Assembly (NCBI RefSeq): GCF_020172685.1
Contig: NZ_CP083986.1
Location: forward strand, 1,402,630 to 1,466,629
DNA from: [Mycobacterium] nativiensis
Lineage (GTDB): Bacteria > Actinomycetota > Actinomycetes > Mycobacteriales > Mycobacteriaceae
Direction of reading: 5' to 3'
Length of the DNA stretch: 64,000 nucleotides
Shown here: positions 30,025 through 40,904 of the stretch, in pieces
Position numbering within the stretch: position 1 is the stretch's first letter
How the letters are laid out: each line of letters starts with the position of its first letter
Made by a program: the position numbers and the translations under genes
The notes under the pieces: generated by a model
Told to the model about the DNA's origin: nothing
Databases searched by the model: none
What the model saw: only the letters and a program-made list of their open reading frames with translations

Positions 30025-30711
30025 TCAGCCGGTGGTGACCCTGGCGATGCACATCTCCGGCTCGACGAACGGTTCCAACTTGGCGTCCGCGCCATTGCCG
30101 TTGAGCAGTCCGCGCAGCAGGCCCAGGTGCATGCCACAGCTGACTTCCGGATGCGACCGCGCCAAGTCGCGGACCGGGCAGGCATGCAGTCGGATGGCGC
30201 ACTCGCGCCGGCCGTCGCGATCGACGGACATGGCCTGTTCTGGGCCGAAGCCCATCCGCTCGAAGATCCCGGCGATCCGGTCGGCTTCGTCGTCGGAAGC
30301 ACCGCCGGGGCCCCGTCCGTCGGATTCGGCCGCGGCCGAATCCGCCAGAATCCGGTCGGCCCAGCGCCGACCGGCCCGTTCGGCACGCTCCCGGCGTTCG
30401 GCGACGGTGTCGCCGAGTTCCATCGCGAGAATCTCCGCAAGGCTGCGGTAGTCCAACCGGTCGCGAACGGCGACGTAACCGGTACGGGGGCGCCCGACAC
30501 CGTCGCGCTTGATTCGGGTCCGGGCCACCGAACCGTCTTCGCACAACGCATCAAGGTGGAAGCGCACCGTGGTGACGTGCAGGCTCATCCGGGAGGCGAT
30601 CTCGGCGGCGTCCACCGCGCCATCGGCCTCGCCGACCAACCGCAGTACCCGTTCGCGCTGTTGGTTGCGGGGAAGTCGCTGACTACGAACCCCGCGACGC
30701 TGGTCGTGCAT
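30025..30711 (-). CDS. Cys-rich winged-helix regulator, SufR-like
   Basis: This gene encodes 228 residues. An N-terminal ArsR/DeoR-like HTH spans about residues 18-75 (VDAAEIASRMSLHVTTVRFH). The C-terminal domain has C171-x6-C178-x13-C192 and C221. The CPVRDLARSHPEVSC spacing is the one used by SufR-type repressors to bind an Fe-S cluster. Such regulators sense iron-sulphur status, NO or oxidants. It converges on the ctaD-VOC pair, and its own promoter region is an AT-rich patch at 30739-30757 shared with fadD36. Cluster binding is inferred, not shown. Confidence 0.82.
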   Translation of the reverse strand: MHDQRRGVRSQRLPRNQQRERVLRLVGEADGAVDAAEIASRMSLHVTTVRFHLDALCEDGSVARTRIKRDGVGRPRTGYVAVRDRLDYRSLAEILAMELGDTVAERRERAERAGRRWADRILADSAAAESDGRGPGGASDDEADRIAGIFERMGFGPEQAMSVDRDGRRECAIRLHACPVRDLARSHPEVSCGMHLGLLRGLLNGNGADAKLEPFVEPEMCIARVTTG

Positions 30712-30738
30712 CGTTGCACCTCCTGGCCGTCTGCCCGC

Positions 30739-30757
30739 TAAATTAATGGTTTAAATT
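30739..30757 (-). promoter_or_regulatory. AT-rich promoter region of the SufR-like gene
   Basis: A 19-base AT-rich patch with TAAA at 30739-30742 mirrored by TTTA at 30750-30753 lies 28 bases upstream of the regulator start. It is the only AT-rich stretch in the 142-base divergent gap and probably holds a -10 element and operator. Confidence 0.4.
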
Positions 30758-30853
30758 CGTTCGCGCCAGCCCCAAGTGCTCGGGCCGTTGCTGTCGTTGC
30801 TGTCGTTGATGCGCTGAGGCCAGTTCGGACGCGCACCCGGTAACGTCGCTCGA

Positions 30854-32254
30854 GTGCTGCTGACTTCGCTGGTCTCCGCCGCCGACGATATCGCCGATGC
30901 GGTACGCATCGACAACACTGTACTTAGTCGAGGTGAACTAATTGCTGCATCGGCTGGGGTGTCCGACGATCTTGAGGGTGCGCGGACCGTCGCGGTGTTA
31001 GCCAGCCCGACGGCGTCGACCGTGCTGGCGGTCACCGGCTGCCTGCTCGCCGGGGTGCCGGTCGTGCCGGTTCCCGCCGACGTCGGGGTCGCCGAACGCG
31101 CGCATATCCTGCGGGACTCTGGTGCACAGGCCTGGCTGGGGGAGCGGCCCGACGACCTCGCGGGCCTGTCGCACGTCCCGGTACGCCGTGGTTCCGCGGC
31201 GTCGAGCCTCGCTGAACCGCCGGGGGAAGACGACACCGCGCTGATCATCTACACCTCCGGGACCACCGGGCCGCCCAAGGGGGTCCAGTTGAGCCGGCGG
31301 GCACTGGCGGCCGACCTCGACGCGCTGGCCGAGGCGTGGCAGTGGAACGCCGACGACGTGCTGGTTCACGGCCTGCCGCTCTACCACGTACACGGCCTGG
31401 TGCTGGGCCTGCTGGGATCGCTGCGGGTCGGAAACCGCTTCGTGCACACCGGCAAGCCCACCCCGGAGGCCTATGCGGCCGCCGGTGGCTCGCTGTACTT
31501 CGGGGTGCCCACCGTGTGGTCACGGGTGGTGGCCGACACTTCCGTCGCCGAGGCGCTGCGGCCCGCCCGGCTGTTGGTGTCAGGCAGTGCCGCGCTGCCG
31601 GTTCCGGTGTTCGACCGACTCGTCGCGCTCACCGGCCATGCGCCCATCGAGCGGTACGGCGCCACCGAATCGCTGATCACGCTGAGCACCCGGGTGGACG
31701 GCGAGCGCCGGCCCGGTTGGGTGGGCCTGCCGCTGCGCGGTGTGCAGACCCGGCTCGTCGACGAGGACGGCGGCGCGGTGCCGCACGACGGAGCGACCAT
31801 CGGACGGCTTGCCGTGCGCGGACCGACCCTGTTCAACGGTTACCTCAACCGGCCGGACGCCACCGCAGAGGCCTTCGACGCTGACGGCTGGTATCGCACC
31901 GGCGATGTGGCGGTCATCGACGCCGACGGGATGCACCGCATCGTCGGCCGCGAGTCGGTCGATCTGATCAAGACCGGCGGCTTCCGGGTCGGCGCCGGCG
32001 AGATCGAGACCGCGCTGCTGGGCCATCCAGGGGTGGCCGAGGTGGCCGTCGTCGGCCTTCCCGACGAGGACTTGGGGCAGCGCATCGTCGCGTTCGTGGT
32101 CGGCTCCCCGAACGGTGACGCGCGGCCCGATGAACTGATCGACTATGTGGCGCGAGAGCTTTCGGTGCACAAGCGGCCACGCGAGGTGCGGATGGTGGAT
32201 GCGCTGCCGCGCAACGCGATGGGAAAGGTCCTCAAGAAGGCGCTGCTGACGTAG
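30854..32254 (+). CDS. fadD36: Acyl-CoA synthetase FadD36-like (ANL superfamily)
   Basis: This is a 466-residue adenylating enzyme that activates an acyl substrate to acyl-AMP and then acyl-CoA. The P-loop [14 protein letters not shown], the ERYGATE motif and the [11 protein letters not shown] segment are present. The C-terminal catalytic Lys lies in [10 protein letters not shown]. The compact length matches Rv1193 FadD36, a short-chain-type member of about 473 residues. GTG 30854 is the start. A small lipoprotein gene follows 44 bases later. Confidence 0.92.
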   Translation: MLLTSLVSAADDIADAVRIDNTVLSRGELIAASAGVSDDLEGARTVAVLASPTASTVLAVTGCLLAGVPVVPVPADVGVAERAHILRDSGAQAWLGERPDDLAGLSHVPVRRGSAASSLAEPPGEDDTALIIYTSGTTGPPKGVQLSRRALAADLDALAEAWQWNADDVLVHGLPLYHVHGLVLGLLGSLRVGNRFVHTGKPTPEAYAAAGGSLYFGVPTVWSRVVADTSVAEALRPARLLVSGSAALPVPVFDRLVALTGHAPIERYGATESLITLSTRVDGERRPGWVGLPLRGVQTRLVDEDGGAVPHDGATIGRLAVRGPTLFNGYLNRPDATAEAFDADGWYRTGDVAVIDADGMHRIVGRESVDLIKTGGFRVGAGEIETALLGHPGVAEVAVVGLPDEDLGQRIVAFVVGSPNGDARPDELIDYVARELSVHKRPREVRMVDALPRNAMGKVLKKALLT

Positions 32255-32298
32255 GCTCGCGCTTGCGCGACTCGCAACCAGAAGGGTGGGCCCTGTCC

Positions 32299-32586
32299 AT
32301 GACGCGATTCAGCCTCGCCGTACTCACCGGCCTCGCCGCCGCGGCCTTCGCACTCGGTGGATGTTCGACCGTCGAGAAGGTCACCAACAAGGGCGGCGAC
32401 ACCAGCTGTCAGGAGTTCAACGGCCAGGACGACGCCAAACAGCGGTCTGCGGTGTCCAAGATGCTCAAGGACAAGAAGGGCAACGAGCCGTCCAACATGG
32501 AGCTGTCCGCGACGCGGGTGGCGGTCAGCGCCTTCTGCAAGACCATCGGCAAGGACAGCAGCAAGATCAGCGAGGCGATGCTGTAG
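32299..32586 (+). CDS. Small exported lipoprotein, possibly HdeA-like
   Basis: This is a 95-residue protein with a lipobox (ALGGC, Cys 22) after a signal sequence. The mature part has one Cys pair (in TSCQEF and AFCKTI) flanking a helical, Lys/Asp-rich core with DDAKQRSAVSKMLKD. The layout, Cys-Gln/Glu-Phe start and second Cys before the end, resembles small acid-stress chaperones of the HdeA type, but that is a weak inference. ATG 32299 is used because an upstream in-frame ATG would lack a signal peptide. Its last 20 bases overlap the convergent TetR gene. Confidence 0.75.
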   Translation: MTRFSLAVLTGLAAAAFALGGCSTVEKVTNKGGDTSCQEFNGQDDAKQRSAVSKMLKDKKGNEPSNMELSATRVAVSAFCKTIGKDSSKISEAML

Positions 32587-33268
32587 CTTCCGCCCTGGTC
32601 TGCGAGCAGGGCCCGGCGGGCTCCCAGGTCTGCATGGCGGCTTCGACGCCGTCGTCGTCGAGTGCGGCCACCGGCAGCGGCACTTGCCCACTGCGGTCGC
32701 GCATACCGTCGAGCAGCATGGCCACATAGCGGCGCCACAGGTTGGGGTCGACGTGGCCGGCGAACTCGCTCACTGTGCCGGCCAACAGCCCGAAGATCGG
32801 CATATCTGTACTCGACAGGTCGGGACGCAGGCGACCGTCGATATGTGCCCGTTCGACCAGCTTCTTCAGCACGGGAACAAGCCGCTCCTGAGCGGCGGTC
32901 ACTCGGTCGCCGCCGTAGGCCTTACTGAAGGCGATCTCCCGCAATCCTCGGTCCGTCGCGGTGATCTCACACATGTGCTCGACGTACCACACGACCCCGT
33001 GCCACGGATCCGGTTGGCGCAGAGCTGATTCCGCCAAGTCTGCCAGCTGATTGATGCCGTCTTCGAAGATCGCCTCGAGGAGTTCTTCCTTGGTGGCGAA
33101 CCGCCGGTACACGGTTCCGACTCCGACGCCGGCATGATGGGCGACGTCGTTGAGATTGGGCTCCAGGCCCTTGCTCGCAAACAGATCACGCGCCGCTTCC
33201 AGGATGCGCCGGCGATTGCGCTCGGCGTCCTTGCGCAACGGGCGTTCCGTCGTCTCACTCTCACTCAC
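32567..33268 (-). CDS. TetR-family regulator, divergent from mmpS-mmpL
   Basis: This gene encodes about 233 residues. The HTH lies near residues 18-65 (RNRRRILEAARDLFASKG, then VGVGTVYRRFATKEELL). The ligand domain is helical. GTG 33268 was chosen because the next segment SESETTERPLRKDAERNRRR leads directly into the first DNA-binding helix; a longer form is possible. It faces an mmpS-mmpL pair with a palindrome over the mmpS promoter, so it is the likely repressor of that exporter. Confidence 0.9.
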   Translation of the reverse strand: MSESETTERPLRKDAERNRRRILEAARDLFASKGLEPNLNDVAHHAGVGVGTVYRRFATKEELLEAIFEDGINQLADLAESALRQPDPWHGVVWYVEHMCEITATDRGLREIAFSKAYGGDRVTAAQERLVPVLKKLVERAHIDGRLRPDLSSTDMPIFGLLAGTVSEFAGHVDPNLWRRYVAMLLDGMRDRSGQVPLPVAALDDDGVEAAMQTWEPAGPCSQTRAEATASPR

Positions 33269-33300
33269 ACCGGTCGAGTGTAATGCGCGCAACACCAAAC

Positions 33301-33334
33301 CGGATTGACTTAATCCGTTTAGATAATTAGCTTA
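33301..33334 (+). promoter_or_regulatory. Operator over a sigma-A-type promoter upstream of mmpS
   Basis: CGGATT at 33301-33306 and AATCCG at 33312-33317 form a perfect inverted repeat with a 5-base spacer. It overlaps a -35 box TTGACT (33305-33310), which is followed after 18 bases by TAGCTT (33329-33334). Repressor binding would block the -35. Control by the divergent TetR is inferred. Confidence 0.6.
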
Positions 33335-33389
33335 GCTACCTGGAACTGCGACGGTGGCCGACCCGCGGTCGACGTTGGGGAAGGCGACC

Positions 33390-33815
33390 ATGAAAAAGCT
33401 GATTGGGCGGGTCTGGATGCCCGTGCTGATCGTGACGGCAGTCGGGGCAGGCGCCGTCACTGTCGCCCAGCTGCGGACCGTGTTCGGTTCGCATCCCGTC
33501 GTGGTGACCGACCTGTCCTCGGACAACGCGGAGGACTTCAACCCGAAGTTCGTGACGTACGAAATCTTCGGTACCGGCTCCACGGCCGTCATCAATTACA
33601 TGGACCTCGCAGGTAAGCCGCAGCGTGTCCCGAGCGCGGCTCTGCCGTGGACGCTGACCCTGGAGACCACCTTGCCTTCGGTGATGCCCAACATCCTGGC
33701 CCAGAGCGACGGCGACAGCATCAGCTGCCGGGTCACCGTCGACGACGAGGTCAAACAGGAAAGGACGGCTACCGGAGTCAATGCCGAGACCTTCTGCTTT
33801 GTGAAGGCCGCATGA
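33390..33815 (+). CDS. mmpS: MmpS-family accessory protein
   Basis: This is a 141-residue membrane-anchored accessory protein of an MmpL exporter. One N-terminal membrane helix ([20 protein letters not shown]) is followed by an exported beta-rich domain with [18 protein letters not shown] and a Cys pair (C112 and C136). MmpS4/5 assist MmpL4/5 in exporting siderophores. ATG 33390 has a GGGGAAGG ribosome site, and its stop overlaps the mmpL ATG (ATGA). Confidence 0.93.
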   Translation: MKKLIGRVWMPVLIVTAVGAGAVTVAQLRTVFGSHPVVVTDLSSDNAEDFNPKFVTYEIFGTGSTAVINYMDLAGKPQRVPSAALPWTLTLETTLPSVMPNILAQSDGDSISCRVTVDDEVKQERTATGVNAETFCFVKAA

Positions 33816-36694
33816 CCGCGCCGACCGAACCGATTCCGGTGGCGAGCCACGCGGCGCGCTCGGGGATACCCCGGTTCATCCGACGGTTCGCGATACCGAT
33901 CATTCTGGCGTGGATCGCCCTGATCGCGGGCCTGAACACCGTCGTCCCGCAGCTCGAGGAAGTCGGCAAGCTGCGCGCGGTGTCGATGAGCCCCAACGAC
34001 GCACCGTCGATGATCGCCACCAAGCGCGTCGGCAAGGTGTTTCAGGAGTACGACACTTCCAGCTCGGTGATGGTGGTGCTCGAAGGCGACGAGCCGCTGG
34101 GCGCGCAGGCGCACGAGTTCTACGACCAGATGGTGCGTGACCTGCGTGCCGACACCGCCCATGTGCAGCACGTCCAAGACTTCTGGGGTGACACGCTCAC
34201 TGCCAAGGGTGCCCAGAGTGCCGACGGCAAGGCCGCCTACGTTCAGGTCTACATCGCCGGGGACCAGGGCGAGACGCTGGCCAACGAGTCGGTGGATGCG
34301 GTGCGCCACATCGCCAGCCAAAGTCCCGCCCCCGCCGGTGTGAAGGCCTACGTCACCGGGCCCGCGGCCACGAGCACCGACCAGAACCACGTCGGCGACG
34401 CCAGCATGGAGCTCATCGAACGGCTCACCTTCGCAGTGATCACGGTGATGTTGCTGACCGTCTACCGGTCCGTCATCAGCACACTGATCGTGCTGCTGAT
34501 GGTCGTACTCGAGCTGGCGGCCGCCCGGGGGCTGGTGGCGTTCCTGGGATTCCACAACATGTTCGGGCTGACGACCTTCGCAACCAACATGCTGGTGACG
34601 TTGGCCATCGCCGCCTCCACCGATTACGCGATCTTCCTGATCGGTCGATATCAGGAGGCGCGCAAGGCCGGTGAGGACCGAGAATCCGCGTACTACAGCA
34701 TGTTCGGTGGCACCGCCCATGTGGTGTTGGCCTCCGGACTGACCATCGCCGGGGCGACGTTCTGCCTGCACTTCACCCGACTGCCCTACTTCAAAACCAT
34801 GGGCTACCCGCTGGCGGTCGGGATGGTCATCGTGGTCGCGGCAGCCTTGACCCTGGGACCCGCCGTCATCTCGGTGTGCAGTCGCTTCGGCCGGGTTCTG
34901 GAACCCAAGCGTGTCACCCGGTCGACCGGCTGGCATCGGGTCGGTACCGCAACCGTTCGCTGGCCGGGGGCCATCCTGGTGGTCGCCGTCGCGGCGTCGC
35001 TGATCGGTCTGCTGGCGCTGCCGGGCTATCACACGAGCTACAACGACCGCATCTACCTGCCTGATGATGTCTCGGCGAACGTGGGCTACGCGGCGGCCAC
35101 CCGGCACTTCTCCGAGGCGAAGATGAACCCGGACCTGATGATGGTCGAAACCGATCGGGATCTGCGTAACCCGGCGGACTTCCTGGTGATCGACAAGATC
35201 GCCAAGGCCCTCAGAAACGTGCACGGTATCGCCCAGGTGCAGACCATCACTCGCCCCGACGGGGACCCGATCAAGCATTCGACGATCCCGTACACCCTCG
35301 GCCAGAGCGGCACCGCCCAGCTGATGAACAACGACTACATGCAGACCAACCTGGAGAACCTGCTCAAGCAGGCCGACGACCTGCAGACCAGCATCGACTC
35401 GATGACCGAGATGATGAACATCCAGCAGGATCTGGCCGAGGTGTCGCAGCGGATGGCCGACAAGATGTCGATCACGGCGGTCGACATCGGGGACATGCGG
35501 AATCACATGGCCGATTTCGACGACTTCTTCCGGGTGTTCCGCAACTACTTCTACTGGGAACCGCACTGCTTCGACATCCCGATCTGCTGGTCCCTGCGGT
35601 CGATCTTCGACGCCCTCGACGGCATCGACACCATGTCTGCCGACTTCGACGACATCGTCCCCGACATGCAGCGCATGGCCGAGTTGATGCCGAAGATGGT
35701 CGCCGTGATGCCGGCACAGATCCAGTCGATGAAGAACCAGAAGCAGACGTTGCTCAACCAGTACCAGGTGCAGAAGGCCCAGCAGGACCAGAACATGGCG
35801 ATGCAGGAGAACTCCACGGCCATGGGCGAGGCCTTCGATGCTGCCAAGAACGACGACTCGTTCTACCTTCCGCCGGAGGCCTTCGAGACCGCTGACTTCA
35901 AGCGCGGCATCAAGCTGTTCCTGTCGCCGGACGGACATGCGGTGCGGTTCACCATCATTCACCAGGGTGATCCGTTGACACCCGAGGGAATATCGCGCAT
36001 CGAATCGCTCAAGGTCGCAGCGGCCGATGCGATCAAGGGAACACCGTTCGAGGGCGCCAAGATCTATCTCGGTGGCAGCGCGGCGATGTTCTACGACATG
36101 CAGCAGGGCGCTGACTACGACTTGTTGATCGTTGCGACGGCCGCGCTGGTCCTGATTTTCATCATCATGATGGTCCTGACTCGCGCCGTGGTCGCCGCAA
36201 CGGTGATCGTCGGCACGGTGGTGCTCAGTCTCGGTTCGGCGTTCGGCCTGTCGGTGGTGCTGTGGCAACACCTCGTGGGCATTCCGCTGCACTGGATGGT
36301 GCTGCCGATGTCGGTCATCGTGCTGCTCGCCGTCGGCGCGGATTACAACCTGCTGCTGGTCTCGCGCATCAAGGAGGAGATCCACGCGGGCCTGCACACC
36401 GGGCTGATCCGCGCCATGGTCGGCACCGGTGCCGTGGTCACGGCGGCGGGTCTGGTGTTCGCCTTCACCATGGCATCGATGGCGGTCAGCGCATTGATCG
36501 TGATCGGCCAGGTCGGCACGACCATCGGGCTGGGCCTGCTCTTCGACACCCTGATAGTCCGGTCCCTGATGACGCCGTCGGTCGCCACCCTGCTCGGGCG
36601 CTGGTTCTGGTGGCCGCAGATCGTGCGGCCCCGGCCGGTTCCGCAGCCCTGGCCGCAGCCGATTCAGCGGGAGCCGGAGGAGGTGCTCGTCTAG
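33812..36694 (+). CDS. mmpL: MmpL4/MmpL5-type RND exporter
   Basis: This is a 960-residue RND transporter with two six-helix halves. The proton-relay Asp-Tyr pairs are in [15 protein letters not shown] and [15 protein letters not shown]. The long second periplasmic loop (about residues 500-665) is rich in Met/Gln coiled coil and carries YFYWEPHC and IPICWS, the Cys pair typical of the MmpL4/5 group. That group exports mycobactin-type siderophores and some drugs. ATG 33812 overlaps mmpS. It replaces the PE13-PPE18-esxKL segment of M. tuberculosis. Its stop shares a CTAG with convergent dapD. Confidence 0.94.
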   Translation: MTAPTEPIPVASHAARSGIPRFIRRFAIPIILAWIALIAGLNTVVPQLEEVGKLRAVSMSPNDAPSMIATKRVGKVFQEYDTSSSVMVVLEGDEPLGAQAHEFYDQMVRDLRADTAHVQHVQDFWGDTLTAKGAQSADGKAAYVQVYIAGDQGETLANESVDAVRHIASQSPAPAGVKAYVTGPAATSTDQNHVGDASMELIERLTFAVITVMLLTVYRSVISTLIVLLMVVLELAAARGLVAFLGFHNMFGLTTFATNMLVTLAIAASTDYAIFLIGRYQEARKAGEDRESAYYSMFGGTAHVVLASGLTIAGATFCLHFTRLPYFKTMGYPLAVGMVIVVAAALTLGPAVISVCSRFGRVLEPKRVTRSTGWHRVGTATVRWPGAILVVAVAASLIGLLALPGYHTSYNDRIYLPDDVSANVGYAAATRHFSEAKMNPDLMMVETDRDLRNPADFLVIDKIAKALRNVHGIAQVQTITRPDGDPIKHSTIPYTLGQSGTAQLMNNDYMQTNLENLLKQADDLQTSIDSMTEMMNIQQDLAEVSQRMADKMSITAVDIGDMRNHMADFDDFFRVFRNYFYWEPHCFDIPICWSLRSIFDALDGIDTMSADFDDIVPDMQRMAELMPKMVAVMPAQIQSMKNQKQTLLNQYQVQKAQQDQNMAMQENSTAMGEAFDAAKNDDSFYLPPEAFETADFKRGIKLFLSPDGHAVRFTIIHQGDPLTPEGISRIESLKVAAADAIKGTPFEGAKIYLGGSAAMFYDMQQGADYDLLIVATAALVLIFIIMMVLTRAVVAATVIVGTVVLSLGSAFGLSVVLWQHLVGIPLHWMVLPMSVIVLLAVGADYNLLLVSRIKEEIHAGLHTGLIRAMVGTGAVVTAAGLVFAFTMASMAVSALIVIGQVGTTIGLGLLFDTLIVRSLMTPSVATLLGRWFWWPQIVRPRPVPQPWPQPIQREPEEVLV

Positions 36695-37635
36695 TTGGCG
36701 TGCAGGTCCTCGTTGAGGGCGATGCCCTGACCGTCGCGGGCCACCACCTCGACCGCACCGGTCTGTGAGTTGCGGCGGAACAGCAGGTTGTTGCCGCCGG
36801 CCAGATCGCGGGCCTTGGCCGTGGTGCCGTCGGGCATGACGACCTTGGTCCCGGCCGTCACGTACAGCCCGGCCTCGATCACGCAGTCGTCGCCCAGCGG
36901 GATGCCCAGCCCCGAGTTGGCCCCGAGCAGGCAGCGCTTGCCGATCGAAATCACCTGGGTCCCACCGCCGGACAGCGTGCCCATGATCGAAGCGCCGCCA
37001 CCGACGTCGGAACCGTCGCCGACCACCACGCCGGCCGAGATGCGGCCCTCCACCATCGAGGTGCCCAACGTGCCGGCGTTGAAGTTGACGAACCCCTCGT
37101 GCATCACCGTGGTCCCGGGGGCCAGGTGCGCGCCCAGGCGCACCCGGTCGGCGTCGGCGATACGGACGCCCGAGGGCAACACGTAGTCGACCATGCGCGG
37201 GAACTTGTCCACCCCGTACACGGTCACCGGGCCGCGCCGGCGCAACCGGGCCCGCACCGACTCGAAGCCATCGACCGCACACGGCCCGTGATTGGTCCAG
37301 ACCACATTGGTCAGCACCCCGAACAGGCCGGCCGCATTGAGACCGTGCGGAGCCACCAGCCGGTGCGAGAGCAGGTGCAGCCGAAGGTAGGCGTCGTAGG
37401 AGTCGGCGGCGGGGTCGTCCAGCGAACCGATCACGGTGCGCACCGCCACCACCTCGGTGCCGCGGTCCTCGTCACGCCCGAGCAGCCCGGCCAGCTCTGC
37501 GGGCACGTCGGCCGCCGCAAGGCGGGTGGTTCCGGGCTGATCCGGGCCGTCCAACTCCGGTGCGGGAAACCAGGTGTCGAGCACAGATCCGTCTGCGGCC
37601 AGCGTCGCCACACCGACGCCCGAAGCTCTAGTCAC
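36691..37635 (-). CDS. dapD: Tetrahydrodipicolinate N-succinyltransferase DapD
   Basis: This is a 314-residue left-handed beta-helix acyltransferase that succinylates tetrahydrodipicolinate in the lysine/DAP pathway. The hexapeptide repeat region (about residues 160-265) includes [19 protein letters not shown] and [14 protein letters not shown]. The N-terminal half is specific to the actinobacterial DapD. GTG 37635 is the start. dapE is divergent across a 112-base gap, matching Rv1201c-Rv1202, so the two lysine genes are probably co-regulated. Confidence 0.95.
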   Translation of the reverse strand: MTRASGVGVATLAADGSVLDTWFPAPELDGPDQPGTTRLAAADVPAELAGLLGRDEDRGTEVVAVRTVIGSLDDPAADSYDAYLRLHLLSHRLVAPHGLNAAGLFGVLTNVVWTNHGPCAVDGFESVRARLRRRGPVTVYGVDKFPRMVDYVLPSGVRIADADRVRLGAHLAPGTTVMHEGFVNFNAGTLGTSMVEGRISAGVVVGDGSDVGGGASIMGTLSGGGTQVISIGKRCLLGANSGLGIPLGDDCVIEAGLYVTAGTKVVMPDGTTAKARDLAGGNNLLFRRNSQTGAVEVVARDGQGIALNEDLHAN

Positions 37636-37652
37636 GCGGTCAGGCTACGTTC

Positions 37653-37726
37653 TTTCGGCGAACAGACGCAAAAGTCCCCGACACGCCCGAAATGAGGGCA
37701 CTTTTGCGTCTGCTCGGCGGCCGAAA
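37653..37726. repeat. Intergenic palindromic element, copy 1 (dapD/dapE gap)
   Basis: Perfect 13-base arms CAGACGCAAAAGT (37663-37675) and ACTTTTGCGTCTG (37700-37712) are extended by TTTCGGC (37653-37659) and GCCGAAA (37720-37726). Read on the minus strand it closely resembles the element at 56056-56123, so this looks like a dispersed repeat family. It fills most of the divergent gap between two lysine genes. Confidence 0.75.
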
Positions 37727-37747
37727 CGCACCCACTAGGCTGGGCCC

Positions 37748-38812
37748 GTGCTGGACCTGCGCTCCGACCCGATCGCGCTGACCGCGGCGCTGGTCGACAT
37801 ACCCAGTGAATCGCGGCACGAAGCGCGCATCGCCGACGAGGTGGAAGCCGCGCTGCGGGCCCAGACGTCCGGTTTCGAGATCATCCGCGACGGCAATGCG
37901 GTGCTGGCCCGCACCCGGTTGGGCCGCCCGACCCGGGTGATGCTGGCCGGGCACCTGGACACGGTCCCGGCGGCCGGCAACGTGCCGAGCCGGCGAGACG
38001 GCGACGTGCTGCACGGCTGCGGCACCGTCGACATGAAATCCGGTGACGCCGTCTTCCTGCACCTCGCCGCCACCGTCACCGAACCCGCCCACGATCTGAC
38101 CCTGGTCTTCTACGACTGCGAGGAGATCGATGCGGCGGCCAACGGCCTGGGCCGCATCGAACGCAACCTGCCGGACTGGCTGTCGGCCGACCTCGCCGTC
38201 CTCGGCGAGCCGACCGGCGGCTACATCGAGGCCGGCTGCCAGGGCACGCTGCGCGTCGCCATCAGCGCCGCCGGTACGCGGGCCCATTCGGCACGATCCT
38301 GGCTGGGCGACAACGCCATCCACAAACTGGGGGCGGTGTTGGACCGGCTCGCGAAATACCGGCCCCGCGACGTCGACATCGACGGCTGCGTCTACCGGGA
38401 GGGCCTGTCCGCGGTCCGTATCGACGGCGGGGTGGCGGGCAACGTCATCCCCGACGCCGCGAGTGTCACGGTGAACTTCCGCTTCGCGCCGGACCGCAGC
38501 CTCGCCGAAGCGCTGGCCCACGTGCGGGAGGTGTTCGACGGACTCGACGTGGCGATCGAGCAGACCGACGGTGCCGCCGGCGCGCTGCCGGGGCTCACCG
38601 CGCCCGCCGCGGCCGCCCTGGTGGCCGCCGCCGACGGCCGGGTGCGGGCCAAATACGGCTGGACCGACGTATCCCGGTTCGCCGCCCGCGGCATTCCCGC
38701 GGTCAACTACGGCCCCGGCGACCCCAACCTGGCCCACACCGTCGACGAGCGGGTCCCGGTCGAGCAGATCAGCGCGGCGACCGACCTGTTGCGGCGGTTC
38801 CTCTCCGCCTAG
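37748..38812 (+). CDS. dapE: Succinyl-diaminopimelate desuccinylase DapE
   Basis: This 354-residue M20-family zinc hydrolase releases LL-diaminopimelate from its succinyl form. Metal motifs are visible as [20 protein letters not shown] and the DCEEID segment with the catalytic Glu. GTG 37748 is the start. The DAP product feeds both lysine and peptidoglycan. It is divergent from dapD and ends in a CTAG shared with the convergent ATPase gene. Confidence 0.95.
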   Translation: MLDLRSDPIALTAALVDIPSESRHEARIADEVEAALRAQTSGFEIIRDGNAVLARTRLGRPTRVMLAGHLDTVPAAGNVPSRRDGDVLHGCGTVDMKSGDAVFLHLAATVTEPAHDLTLVFYDCEEIDAAANGLGRIERNLPDWLSADLAVLGEPTGGYIEAGCQGTLRVAISAAGTRAHSARSWLGDNAIHKLGAVLDRLAKYRPRDVDIDGCVYREGLSAVRIDGGVAGNVIPDAASVTVNFRFAPDRSLAEALAHVREVFDGLDVAIEQTDGAAGALPGLTAPAAAALVAAADGRVRAKYGWTDVSRFAARGIPAVNYGPGDPNLAHTVDERVPVEQISAATDLLRRFLSA

Positions 38813-40857
38813 GAGCCGGCCAGGGCGCGGGCCCGGGCCAGTGCTGCCCGGCCCAGGGCGCAGTCGACCTCGCCGCAGAGCCGGGCCAGCGGATCGACTG
38901 CGCGGGCATCGCCGAGCCGCACAGCTGTGTCCCAGGCGTGCAGCGCCACCGCCGACTGACCGGTGCGCTCCGCCATCCGGGCGGCGTCGCGGGCAGCGGT
39001 GATCGCGCCGTGCCGGTCCCGCACACTGGCCAGCTGCCAGGCGCGCGCCACCCCCAACTCCGGGGCGAACAACGCCGATTTCGTCCCGTGCCGGGATTCG
39101 GCCCGGCTCAATGCCTTTGCCGCACCGGCGATGTCGGATTGGCGGGCCAGCGCGGTGGCCAGCAGGGTCAGTGACAACGGGCCCCAGGAATAGCCGGTGC
39201 GTTCCAAGGTGGCCGCGGCCGGCCGCAGCAGCGTGGCCGCGGCGTCGAAGTCGTCGCCGGCGATCAGCACCTGCGCCACCAGCACCTCGCCGATCGCCCG
39301 CCCGGGCTGCTGTAGTTCGGCGAAGTCGGTGAACTGCCCGGCGAGCTTGCGCGCCTGGGAGAGCTCACCGGCCATCAGCAGCACGGTGATCTCGGCCAGC
39401 CCGATGGTGAACCGCAGCAGCCCGGGATGTTCGGCGTCCAGCGCGCGGCGCGCCAACGCCTCGACGTCGTCGAACCGCCCGGCCCGCGCCGCGCACAGGG
39501 CTGCGGCGCTGCCCGCCCAGGCCACCGCCATGTCGTCGGCGGCCGGATCGGCCAGCACCGCGGTCGCGGCCGCCGCGGCTCGGCCGATATTGCCGGCGTT
39601 CATCGCGAAGGTGGCACCGAGCGCGTCCAGCGTGGTGCGCGGGCCGAGGCCGGTGACCCTTCCCCGGGTGGTGGCCAGGAACGCGGTGGCACGTTCGGGC
39701 TCGCCCAGCATGAAGAATTGGTTGGCGGCCCGCGGCAGTGCCCACGCCATCAACTCCGGCTCGCTGAGCCCGGCCGGGTCCACCGCCGACAGCACGGCGT
39801 CGGCGTCGCGTCCGCGGCCCTGCCAGGCCAGGGCGTGCGCCAGCGCCAGCCGGGCCGGCAGCTGATCGCACTGGTCCAGGGCGCTGCGGGCCAGTCGCTC
39901 ACCCAGGTTCAGATCACCCAGCCGCAGGGCCTGCTGGGCAGCGGCCAGCACCTGCTCGACCGGCTGGGGTGCGTCGCTGTCGGCGGCCGGCGCCGCCAGG
40001 CGCAGCTGTTCGGTGACGTGCTCGCACGGCTGGGCCGCCAGCACATCGACCACGTCGGTGCGCAGCTGCCGGGCGGCTGGGCTGTCCGGGCCGCCCAGGG
40101 CCGCGAGCGCCCGTTCGGCGAACCGCGGGTGCGCGGTGTAGACGACCGGGTCGGGGCCGTCGCCGCCCCGGTTGCGGGTCTCCAGCGCGCCGAGTTCCTC
40201 GGCCTGGCGGACGGCGTCGTCACCGGTCAGCCGGGTCAGATCGGCCAACGCCAGCGGTTCGAGGACGGCGAGGTAGTCCAGTGCCGAGCGCGCCGCAGCG
40301 GGTAAGCCGGCCACAAAGGCCTCGATATCGGCGACGTCGGTCGTCTCCTCGGGTGCGGCGATGTCGATGCGGGCCAGCAGATCATCGCCCCACAGCGCGG
40401 CGATGGGGGCCGGGGCCGCCGCGTCGGGTCGGCCGGTGACGATCATCCGGGCCGCGCCGGTCAGGGCCAGCTGGTAGACCAGGGTCGCCGACAGGATGTC
40501 GAGCTGATGGGCGTCGTCGACCACCAGCAGCAGCTCACCGCTCGCGTCGGCCAGCGAGGCCCGCGCGGCGCGCAGCAGCGCGGCCGGTTTGCCGATGTCG
40601 GCGACCCGGACCAGGTGGCTGAAGGCGCCGAACGGCACCGTCGCTTCGGCGGGGGTGCCGATCACCCAGCGGATGCGGGTCGACGGGTGGCGGCGGGCAT
40701 GGTCTTCGGCGGCCAGCCGGGCCAGCGTGGACTTGCCGCACCCGTCGGGGCCGAGCACCACAGCGCCGGTCTGTGCCCCTTCGGCCCCGTTGTCGAGTGC
40801 CTCGGTGAGCCGGTGCAGGGCCGCCGAATGTTCGGGGACATTCCACCGGATCGGCAT
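38809..40857 (-). CDS. Large AAA/STAND-type ATPase (Rv1204c-like)
   Basis: This gene encodes 682 residues. The N-terminal NTPase has Walker [10 protein letters not shown] at residues 36-44 and Walker B LLLVVDD at 109-115. Downstream, Ala-rich helical repeats of TPR/MalT type fill the rest. It resembles LuxR/MalT-like ATPases but has no C-terminal HTH, so its output is unknown. ATG 40857 is the start, and the gene is divergent from the LOG gene 47 bases away. The place corresponds to Rv1204c. Confidence 0.85.
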   Translation of the reverse strand: MPIRWNVPEHSAALHRLTEALDNGAEGAQTGAVVLGPDGCGKSTLARLAAEDHARRHPSTRIRWVIGTPAEATVPFGAFSHLVRVADIGKPAALLRAARASLADASGELLLVVDDAHQLDILSATLVYQLALTGAARMIVTGRPDAAAPAPIAALWGDDLLARIDIAAPEETTDVADIEAFVAGLPAAARSALDYLAVLEPLALADLTRLTGDDAVRQAEELGALETRNRGGDGPDPVVYTAHPRFAERALAALGGPDSPAARQLRTDVVDVLAAQPCEHVTEQLRLAAPAADSDAPQPVEQVLAAAQQALRLGDLNLGERLARSALDQCDQLPARLALAHALAWQGRGRDADAVLSAVDPAGLSEPELMAWALPRAANQFFMLGEPERATAFLATTRGRVTGLGPRTTLDALGATFAMNAGNIGRAAAAATAVLADPAADDMAVAWAGSAAALCAARAGRFDDVEALARRALDAEHPGLLRFTIGLAEITVLLMAGELSQARKLAGQFTDFAELQQPGRAIGEVLVAQVLIAGDDFDAAATLLRPAAATLERTGYSWGPLSLTLLATALARQSDIAGAAKALSRAESRHGTKSALFAPELGVARAWQLASVRDRHGAITAARDAARMAERTGQSAVALHAWDTAVRLGDARAVDPLARLCGEVDCALGRAALARARALAGS

Positions 40858-40904
40858 CGCGCAGATTTTACGGTCTGCGCCGTCGGCCGGTTAGCCTTTC
40901 GATT

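Noticed and set aside
33596..37282. A very long open frame on the minus strand across mmpS, mmpL and dapD
   Set aside because: It is antisense to genes with clear family motifs; the high GC at third positions creates such frames, and its translation is low-complexity His/Arg/Asp/Gly-rich sequence with no family resemblance.
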